Positions 6,819 through 11,223 of a stretch of 11,223 nucleotides of DNA are shown one piece after another. The notes below the pieces were generated by a model, which was not told where the DNA came from, searched no databases, and worked only from the letters and a program-made list of their open reading frames with translations. The stretch covers positions 1 through 11,223 of the forward strand of contig DATBWU010000198.1 in the NCBI GenBank assembly GCA_036514635.1, written 5' to 3'. The first letter of the stretch is position 1; every line of letters starts with the position of its first letter. The DNA comes from DASSFZ01 sp036514635 (GTDB lineage Bacteria > Chloroflexota > Anaerolineae > Fen-1058). Position numbers and translations under genes: made by a program.

Positions 6819-6836
6819 AATCGAACTGCGCATCCC

Positions 6837-7697
6837 CTAACGAGCTTGGCGTTTGGACTGGATGTCCTTGGTTCGCCATGCGATCCATTCGTCAGTGGAG
6901 AGTTTCGACGGATCTACCTGTCCGCCCGCTCCACCGCCGATTGGCGTCGGCGGGGCCGGCGCAGCGGTGACTTTCGGGGGAGGAGCTGGACGCGAGAGAT
7001 CGGCTTCGATGCGGCCGAGTTCTGTCAATCGCTGAGGAACCGACTTACCCGCCAGTCGCGCCACAAGCTTCGGGTCTTTCCCGATGTGAAACGCAAGCTC
7101 CGGGCCTTTCTCGGAAGACTTGATTACTTCCAAGAATTCGCCATTCATGAACGTGAGCGCCGGGTTGCTGATCACCGTCAGGTAGTCCGGGTTTTTATCC
7201 GCGAACTGCTGACTGCGAACCGCAAACTGATCGTTCATTCCACGCAGGCGCTCTTCTTCTCGCGCCTTGGCGAAAGCCTTCTCACCGGCAGCCTTGCCCT
7301 CACTCCGCGCCTGCTCGATGGCCGAGGCGACTTCTTTGGCGCTCCGTTTGTGCGTCCACGCGGAGTAAGCCTTCGTGTACGCCTTCGGATCGTCAAAGCT
7401 GTCTGCGTCGGGCTCCGGATCAGGTTGCTCCTGAACGGGCGCGGCGGCGGTTGGCTGTCGCTGTGATTCCTCGAAGCGCTGACGGAAGAACTCGCCGTAC
7501 TCGCGTAGGGCCTTGTTCTGCGCTGCCAGTTCCTCGATGCGCTCCTGGGCACGTGGCCTTTCGCCGGCAGGAGTCTCGGCGGATGTGCCCTCAGTCGGTG
7601 GGGCGCCCGAAGTCACCGTTTCAGGAGTCGGGGAGACTTCTGCGGCTGGTGAGGCCGAGTCCGCTTGCGCTGGGACTGAAGCGATTTCGTTGGACAT
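6837..7697 (-). CDS. Scaffold protein
   Basis: This 286-aa protein is close in length to P22 gp8 (303 aa) and directly precedes the coat gene. The first 50 residues are Ala/Pro/Ser/Thr/Glu-rich and probably disordered. A coiled-coil-like helix follows (RAQERIEELAAQNKALREYG, about 48-67). A charged helical centre contains AIEQARSEGKAAGEKAFAKA, and then comes a Pro/Gly-rich linker (about 233-262). The basic C-terminal end STDEWIAWRTKDIQSKRQAR has the small helical, positively charged look of the coat-binding end of P22 scaffold. It would direct coat assembly, help incorporate the portal, and leave the procapsid during packaging. The ATG at 7695-7697 has only a weak ribosome-binding site, and the spacer upstream is the longest in the window, so its expression may be separately controlled. 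Confidence 0.82.
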   Translation of the reverse strand: MSNEIASVPAQADSASPAAEVSPTPETVTSGAPPTEGTSAETPAGERPRAQERIEELAAQNKALREYGEFFRQRFEESQRQPTAAAPVQEQPDPEPDADSFDDPKAYTKAYSAWTHKRSAKEVASAIEQARSEGKAAGEKAFAKAREEERLRGMNDQFAVRSQQFADKNPDYLTVISNPALTFMNGEFLEVIKSSEKGPELAFHIGKDPKLVARLAGKSVPQRLTELGRIEADLSRPAPPPKVTAAPAPPTPIGGGAGGQVDPSKLSTDEWIAWRTKDIQSKRQAR

Positions 7698-7758
7698 ACT
7701 CTACTCAAGTGATGCACTGAACGCCAGTGCGGGCGAATACGAAAAGACCAGGGAGGAA

Positions 7759-7823
7759 GCCGATGGGCGGGCCTCTTAGGGTCCCTTGCGGGACTCGCGT
7801 CGAAGCTGCGGCAACCCATCGGC
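7759..7823 (-). repeat. 9-bp inverted repeat enclosing a GCAA-loop hairpin; possible RNA structure
   Basis: GCCGATGGG at 7759-7767 and CCCATCGGC at 7815-7823 are perfect 9-bp complements 47 nt apart. Between them, 7781-7794 reads GTCCC-GCAA-GGGAC on the minus strand, a 5-bp stem closed by a GNRA-type tetraloop. In the transcript this could fold as a long-range stem around a hairpin in the leader of the scaffold gene. A regulatory or processing role is inference, and part of the sequence can also be read as coding. Confidence 0.4.
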
Positions 7824-7889
7824 ATCCATTGGAATGCGAAAGGCCCCGAGAGCTTTCGCCGTCAAGGCCTGAAAATCAGCCGGGGTTAT
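7776..7889 (-). CDS. Possible small ORF or frameshifted extension of the Ntn hydrolase
   Basis: A 37-codon frame reads ITPADFQALTAKALGAF, then RIPMDADGLPQLRR, then ESRKGP, and ends in TAA. Its composition looks protein-like and its codons follow the GC-rich third-position habit of the neighbours. It has no ATG or GTG at its beginning. An ATA (7887-7889) opens the stretch and a TTG at 7863-7865 would give 29 aa. The frame is also the +1 frame relative to the preceding gene: its stop reads GCC-TGA-C, and skipping the T would continue into this frame with DARITPADF. It may therefore be a small gene with an unusual start, a frameshift extension, or non-coding leader sequence. Confidence is low. 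Confidence 0.3.
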   Translation of the reverse strand: MTPADFQALTAKALGAFRIPMDADGLPQLRRESRKGP

Positions 7890-7896
7890 GCGGGCG

Positions 7897-8358
7897 TCAG
7901 GCGATAGACGTATCGACGAGACGCAACGCCGGCTCGGATTCGAGCGTCAGCTCAGTGATGCCCATGCCAGTCCAGATATCCAGTTCAGCGGCGAGTTCGA
8001 CGGCCTCGCGTGCCGACTTGCCCATGCGCATGGCGAGTAGCGCGAAGTCACGGCCTGAGCCGGTGGAGAAGTACGGGCTCTCGATGCGGACTTCGTGAAG
8101 CTTTCGATTGAGTAGCCACGCCGAGCCGTCTGGCCTCACGAGGATGCCGTCAAAATCGTCATCCTTTTCGAGAGTTGGCTTGTCACATTCGCCGTTCAAG
8201 TAGCGCAGGACGTGCGCGTTGTTCTCCAACGCCCCACAACTCGCGAATAGCGAACCGTCCTTGAGTCGGTGCGCCTTCGTCGTCGCGTAGCGCACGCCGC
8301 TGGAGGTGAGTTGCTTGTCGGCACACAGAGACTTCCCGTCATATGCGATGGTCGTCAT
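7897..8358 (-). CDS. HslV/proteasome beta-like Ntn hydrolase
   Basis: The 153-aa protein starts MTTIAYDGKSLCADKQLTSS. After removal of the initiator Met, the N-terminal Thr (T2) would be the nucleophile, as in HslV and proteasome beta subunits. D14 (LCADKQ) and K28 (TTKAHRL) occupy the positions of the conserved Asp and Lys of the active site. Further family features are GSLFASCGA (35-43), FDGILVRPDGSAWLLN (69-84), YFSTGSGRDFALLAM (95-109) and a helix SAREAVELAAELD. It is a little shorter than HslV (about 175 aa). Such enzymes are threonine peptidases; this one has no ATPase partner in the window. Its position between portal and scaffold is where many tailed phages encode a prohead protease, so a role in capsid maturation or scaffold removal is plausible but unproven. 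ATGA overlap with the upstream gene. Confidence 0.75.
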   Translation of the reverse strand: MTTIAYDGKSLCADKQLTSSGVRYATTKAHRLKDGSLFASCGALENNAHVLRYLNGECDKPTLEKDDDFDGILVRPDGSAWLLNRKLHEVRIESPYFSTGSGRDFALLAMRMGKSAREAVELAAELDIWTGMGITELTLESEPALRLVDTSIA

Positions 8359-8633
8359 ATCTGCGTAATCCCTCTCTCACGAATGAGCTGGCTCGACTTC
8401 AGGAACACGGCCGCGCGTATCTCGGGCCGTATCCGCGCGTCCTGCTCGATACGCTCGCGCAGCACGTCGAATACCGTGGGGCGGGCCATGAGGCAGGACG
8501 GCAAAGGCTTCTCGCGCTGAGGCTTCATTGCCTGATTCCCTGCTCCAATGCGCTCAACCATCGCATTGAGCAGCCATGCGCTATGGGACCATCCCTCTTT
8601 CTGCTTTCGCACCCGGCGAGCGAGGCTGGTCAC
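8355..8633 (-). CDS. Hypothetical phage protein (92 aa)
   Basis: I do not recognise this protein. It is basic and helical, with an N-terminal cluster SLARRVRKQKEGW and a C-terminal segment TVFDVLRERIEQDARIRPEI that looks like a helical pair. The chosen start is GTG at 8631-8633, which overlaps the upstream stop as GTGA, the same coupling seen for its neighbours. A longer frame beginning at 8717 would lie deep inside the upstream gene and its extra N-terminus looks non-coding. It ends in an ATGA overlap with the Ntn hydrolase gene. It may act with the hydrolase or the co-chaperonin, based only on coupling. Confidence 0.65.
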   Translation of the reverse strand: MTSLARRVRKQKEGWSHSAWLLNAMVERIGAGNQAMKPQREKPLPSCLMARPTVFDVLRERIEQDARIRPEIRAAVFLKSSQLIRERGITQI

Positions 8634-8935
8634 GCCTTGCGCTCCAGCAGTGCTGTGGCGACCTTTTCGGCAAAGGCAACGTGATGTTCCAATGCCTCTA
8701 CGTGCCCCACAGACCATTCGCTGCTGCTCGGGCGAACACCGGCAGCAAGCAGAGCGTCAAGTAATTCCTGCGGTTTGTAGAGCTGCACACGAGCCTCAGT
8801 TGGCATCAGTTCGTTGCGCTCAAGGGTCTTATATGCCCCGCCCGGCAGCACCACGGTTCTGCGACCATCACTCTCGGTGTACTGAACCATCCACGACGCA
8901 TCGCTGTGGATGTCGTACCAGACCCGCGTCGTCAT
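8630..8935 (-). CDS. Hypothetical phage protein (101 aa)
   Basis: I do not recognise the family. The N-terminal half is beta-rich (RVWYDIHSDASWMVQYTESD, then RRTVVLPGGAYKTLERNEL). The C-terminal half is helical (PQELLDALLAAGVRPSSSEW, then VEALEHHVAFAEKVATALLE). No membrane segment, signal peptide or metal-binding cluster is visible. It starts with ATG in an ATGA overlap with the GroES-like gene and ends in a GTGA overlap with the next gene, so it belongs to the coupled cassette. The two-part layout suggests a small structural or adaptor protein rather than an enzyme; this is a weak inference. Confidence 0.7.
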   Translation of the reverse strand: MTTRVWYDIHSDASWMVQYTESDGRRTVVLPGGAYKTLERNELMPTEARVQLYKPQELLDALLAAGVRPSSSEWSVGHVEALEHHVAFAEKVATALLERKA

Positions 8936-9216
8936 GACGCCAGTCCCAGCACATCATCGTCCGTGATGAGCAGCACGTCCCGTGAGAACTTCGGGTCGTA
9001 GTACGCGAGCGCCGAGCGTTTGCGGAACAGCACCGTGTCGCCTTCCTTCACTGGCATGGGGCGTATGCGGCCTTTCGGCAGGCGCTTTCCCGGCCCTGCT
9101 GCGACTACCTCGCCGCGCATGTATTCGTCCTGCGGGCCGGCGAGCGCGATGATGTCGGTCGGAAGATGCGCGGTGGCGCGGACGGCGATGTGGTTGCGGA
9201 GGGGCCTTATACTCAC
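8932..9216 (-). CDS. GroES-like co-chaperonin
   Basis: The 94-aa product matches GroES in length (97 aa in E. coli) and pattern. It begins SIRPLRNHIAVR like the GroES first strand (IRPLxDRVxVK). Residues about 14-33 (ATAHLPTDIIALAGPQDEYM) fill the mobile-loop position, with the hydrophobic IIAL in place of the GroEL-binding IVL tripeptide. RGEVVAAGPGKRLPKGRI, then VKEGDTVLFRK, then VLLITDDDVLGL follow as in the family. It would cap host GroEL and assist folding of coat or other virion proteins, as T4 gp31 does. The start is GTG at 9214-9216 in a GTGA overlap with the upstream 41-aa gene. No GroEL-like gene is present, so the host chaperonin would be the partner. Confidence 0.88.
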   Translation of the reverse strand: MSIRPLRNHIAVRATAHLPTDIIALAGPQDEYMRGEVVAAGPGKRLPKGRIRPMPVKEGDTVLFRKRSALAYYDPKFSRDVLLITDDDVLGLAS

Positions 9217-9338
9217 TTGCGCCCCTTCTTCGCCGACTCGAAGCGCTTGTTGAACTCCGCGCGTTGAGCGTCCCTGTATTCGCGGGTGCCGGGGCGGACG
9301 GTGGGGGCTGCGGGCTTGGCGGCTGGTTTTGACTTCAT
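9213..9338 (-). CDS. Hypothetical very small basic protein (41 aa)
   Basis: This short gene is supported mainly by its position: ATG at 9336-9338 overlaps the upstream stop (ATGA), and its TGA overlaps the GTG of the GroES-like gene (GTGA). The product is Lys/Arg/Ala/Pro-rich, starting MKSKPAAKPAAPTVRPG, then an amphipathic helix REYRDAQRAEFNKRFESAKK, ending KGRK. It might bind nucleic acid or an acidic partner, but no family is recognised. Without the two exact overlaps it would be doubtful. Confidence 0.6.
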   Translation of the reverse strand: MKSKPAAKPAAPTVRPGTREYRDAQRAEFNKRFESAKKGRK

Positions 9339-9529
9339 GCGGGCTCCACGTTTTGTTTACTCGCGCTCACGGCAACCGCTACTGCTTCCGCAGCGGCACG
9401 GTAGAACTCGCGGTCATGGTCACTCATCGATTCCCACGGCGTCATCTCCGGGCCTGATCCGGATGGGTCCAGATGCTCCATGCGCTCGTAAAGAATCTTG
9501 CCCAAGCGCTCGCACTCCGCTTCGTTCAC
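9335..9529 (-). CDS. Hypothetical small phage protein (64 aa)
   Basis: I do not recognise this protein. It is acidic and helical: NEAECERLGKILYERMEHLD at the N-terminus, a Pro/Gly/Ser linker, then ESMSDHDREFYRAAAEAVAVA. The C-terminal helix is Ala/Val-rich but too short and charged to be a clear membrane anchor. It starts at GTG in a GTGA overlap with the portal stop and ends in an ATGA overlap with the 41-aa gene. Being the first gene after the portal and translationally coupled to it, it may be made in proportion to portal; the role is unknown. Confidence 0.68.
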   Translation of the reverse strand: MNEAECERLGKILYERMEHLDPSGSGPEMTPWESMSDHDREFYRAAAEAVAVAVSASKQNVEPA

Positions 9530-11223
9530 TGCTCCATCTCCATCGTGACCGGCATTCTACGCCTCGGCATGGCCAGTTCGTTCACCCCGCCTTCCTGCGC
9601 CTGCAGGTACTTCATCAGGGCCGGCCGGCCGGTACGCGGGTCAATCCCCACCTCACCAGCCAGAACCATGTTCTGCAGTTGCTGGCCGATGATGGCCGCA
9701 ATCAGCTTCTGCATCTGCGCAGGACGCATCTGCATGTCCGCCATGGCCGCAGCGGTCTCGACCTGCGCCTTCTGCGCCTGAGCCTGTGAGCGCTCCGTGT
9801 CGGCCGTGAGCTTGCCCAATAGCGCCTGTTCGGTCGGATCAGGCGGCGGCGGTCCCTGCGGGAGCATGGCCTTCTCTTCCTCGGACAGCTTGTCCGGTGG
9901 GATGAGCCCGCCCTGAATGAGCGGGATGCGCAACCGGCGCTCCAATTCGTCGGCGCCATCGAAGTCCAGGTTCTTCGCGATGAGGTCGCTAGCCACTCTC
10001 TGGACCATTTCATTGCCCGTCGAGAAGCGCATGAGGTAGTCGGCGGCCTGCTGTCTCTGAGTGGTGTAGGCCGGCCCGATATCCACTGCCACATCATACC
10101 GGCCCTGCGATACATCGTGCAGCAGCGTGCCATCGGGGAGGCGCTTGTTGATCTCCTCGAAGTCTTCCTTGCCGTCCATCCCCAGAATGCGCACCGTGCG
10201 CTGGCCGTCGTACACGCTTGGAATCATGTTCACCAGAATTTCCCCGGTGTACTTCAGCGACTCCGCGTAGTTGTCGATGAACTCGAACGAGCTGACATCG
10301 CCTTCGGTGTTGCGCTGGCGGATGGCACCGGGTAACTCATTGGCCTGTGGCTCACCCAGCGACGGCCCGAACTTGCCAGTTGCGGCCTTGATGTCATCCG
10401 CAGCCTGAGCCGAGAGTGCGATGAGCGCATTCGGGATCTCCGGCATCGGCTCGCGCGTGGGCTTGCCGCCCGTGGGATGCTTCGGGTCCGCGTTGTAGTA
10501 CAGAAACAGCGGGTTCTTCGCATTTGCCTCACGCCACTGGGCCTCGTAGCCCTTGATGGAGACTGGCGTCACCATGTACGGCGAGCGCGGCACCATGGCC
10601 ACCGCTTCAATCTCGGCGGTTCGTGCGCCGTTATAGGCTTTCTGCGGGTCCTTGGCCTTTCGCACGAGTCCGCGGTATTTGCGCTTGCCCTCGATGTTCG
10701 ACACCCTCCCGTAGCACGGCACGATGGGAATGTACTTCCACTCGTAATCGATCGGGCCTTCGACGATCCCGGTGCCACAGAGTTTCCACCAGCGGATGTA
10801 CGTCGAATCCGACTCGCGCTTCTTCAGTACCCGAATTGGGGCAATGCCAGAACCAGGAGGAGGATCGGCCAGTTCCTTCTCTATCACGCGGATCGCGTCG
10901 TAGTCGATCACGCGGCCGTCATCGAGCAACGCGAGCGTCTTCTTGCGTCGCATGCGCTTGAAGTATTCGGCGACCCGTATCTCTTTATCGTTCAGCCAGT
11001 CGTGATCGTGGCTGTTCAGATTGAGGTCGGCCGGCTCCAGGTCCGGATGCTCAGCCTCGAACGCATCACGATTCGTGCGCTCGGAAATAAGCGCCCACTC
11101 GGCATCGCGCTTCAAAAAGTCCTTTGCGCTCGGATCGAAATGCACGGTGAACGGATTCTCGATACGACCGACACACAGCTCCTGATCGAAGCTGTCATCG
11201 ACGTACTTCGGATACACGCGCCA
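9526..11223 (-). CDS. Portal protein, P22 gp1-like (N-terminus outside window)
   Basis: The frame is open to the right edge, giving about 565 residues of a protein whose P22 counterpart has 725, so the N-terminal part is missing. Near the visible start is a family-typical stretch: RIENPFTVHFDPSAKDFLKR, then DAEWALISERTNRDAFEAEH. IPIVPCYGRVSNIEGKRKYR and the segment FGPSLGEPQANELPGAIRQR match conserved regions of P22-type portals. The last 100 residues are Gln/Ala-rich and helical (AQAQKAQVETAAAMADMQMR), like the C-terminal helices of the P22 portal barrel. The dodecameric portal sits at one capsid vertex, binds terminase during packaging and gp4 afterwards. A GTG at 11215-11217 is internal, because the frame continues upstream in family-like sequence. 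The stop overlaps the next gene as GTGA. Confidence 0.87.
   Translation of the reverse strand, partial: WRVYPKYVDDSFDQELCVGRIENPFTVHFDPSAKDFLKRDAEWALISERTNRDAFEAEHPDLEPADLNLNSHDHDWLNDKEIRVAEYFKRMRRKKTLALLDDGRVIDYDAIRVIEKELADPPPGSGIAPIRVLKKRESDSTYIRWWKLCGTGIVEGPIDYEWKYIPIVPCYGRVSNIEGKRKYRGLVRKAKDPQKAYNGARTAEIEAVAMVPRSPYMVTPVSIKGYEAQWREANAKNPLFLYYNADPKHPTGGKPTREPMPEIPNALIALSAQAADDIKAATGKFGPSLGEPQANELPGAIRQRNTEGDVSSFEFIDNYAESLKYTGEILVNMIPSVYDGQRTVRILGMDGKEDFEEINKRLPDGTLLHDVSQGRYDVAVDIGPAYTTQRQQAADYLMRFSTGNEMVQRVASDLIAKNLDFDGADELERRLRIPLIQGGLIPPDKLSEEEKAMLPQGPPPPDPTEQALLGKLTADTERSQAQAQKAQVETAAAMADMQMRPAQMQKLIAAIIGQQLQNMVLAGEVGIDPRTGRPALMKYLQAQEGGVNELAMPRRRMPVTMEMEQ

Larger units (their letters stand above)
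7698..7896 (-). other. Longest intergenic spacer, between Ntn hydrolase and scaffold genes
   Basis: Almost all other genes here overlap or are separated by under 40 nt, so this 199-nt spacer stands out. It contains a 9-bp inverted repeat enclosing a smaller hairpin and a 37-codon coding-like frame. I see no convincing -35/-10 promoter pair on the minus strand: a TTGACG occurs at 7860-7865 but no good -10 follows at the right distance. No strong ribosome-binding site precedes the scaffold ATG (GAGTAGAGT is the nearest purine-rich stretch). Confidence 0.6.

Noticed and set aside
6792..7466. Plus-strand open frame of 224 codons opposite the scaffold gene
   Set aside because: Arg-rich composition typical of antisense reading of GC-rich genes; the scaffold on the other strand is well supported.
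7613..7825. Minus-strand frame of 70 codons in the spacer and scaffold 5' end
   Set aside because: More than a third overlaps the scaffold gene in another phase and its composition is Arg/Pro/Ser-rich without pattern.
7842..7861. GAAAG...CTTTC hairpin in the spacer as a terminator
   Set aside because: Only a 5-bp stem with a 10-nt loop and no T run on the minus strand.
8355..8717. Longer version of the 92-aa gene starting at 8717
   Set aside because: The extra 28 residues are Cys/Arg/Gly-rich and overlap the upstream gene; the GTGA-coupled start at 8633 fits the pattern of every neighbour.
11215..11217. GTG as the portal start codon
   Set aside because: The frame is open to the window edge and already in mid-protein family sequence; the portal family has a further N-terminal domain.

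Overview
The window is part of the virion-assembly region of a P22-like short-tailed bacteriophage (podovirus type) or a related prophage. Every gene I can support lies on the minus strand, so gene order is read from high coordinates to low. The DNA looks GC-rich with GC-biased third codon positions, which suggests a GC-rich proteobacterial host. Nothing in the window identifies the host, and there are no tRNA, integrase, attachment-site or CRISPR features.

Layout in transcription order. (1) The C-terminal part of the portal gene runs off the right edge (9526 to the end). (2) Six small genes follow (about 9529 to 7897), each joined to its predecessor by a 4-nt GTGA or ATGA overlap: a 64-aa protein, a 41-aa protein, a GroES-like co-chaperonin, two unknown proteins (101 and 92 aa) and an HslV/proteasome-like Ntn hydrolase. 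(3) A 199-nt gap (7698-7896) is the only sizeable spacer. It holds a 9-bp inverted repeat, a GCAA-loop hairpin and a short coding-like frame. (4) The scaffold and P22-type coat genes come next, then two tandemly duplicated small genes resembling head-fibre or decoration proteins, ending at a terminator-like hairpin. (5) Right behind the hairpin is a TTG-started glycosyltransferase-methyltransferase fusion. (6) P22 gp4-like and gp10-like head-completion (tail accessory) genes follow, then a beta-rich putative virion or fibre protein. (7) A 2-oxoglutarate/Fe(II) oxygenase and a homing-type HNH endonuclease with a NUMOD1-like tail come next. (8) The start of a gp7-like DNA-ejection protein runs off the left edge. 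Its reading frame has no ordinary in-frame start codon.

Portal, scaffold, coat, gp4, gp10 and gp7 keep the order used by P22-type phages to build the procapsid, plug the portal and deliver ejection proteins. The extra genes sit between these core genes. The co-chaperonin may help coat folding. The Ntn hydrolase sits where many tailed phages keep a prohead protease. The glycosyltransferase-methyltransferase and the oxygenase are candidates for modifying virion proteins, DNA or host surface. The endonuclease is probably a mobile invader. The least explained points are the Ntn hydrolase and the structured gap behind it, the enzyme fusion behind the terminator, and the endonuclease next to a gene whose start is out of frame.
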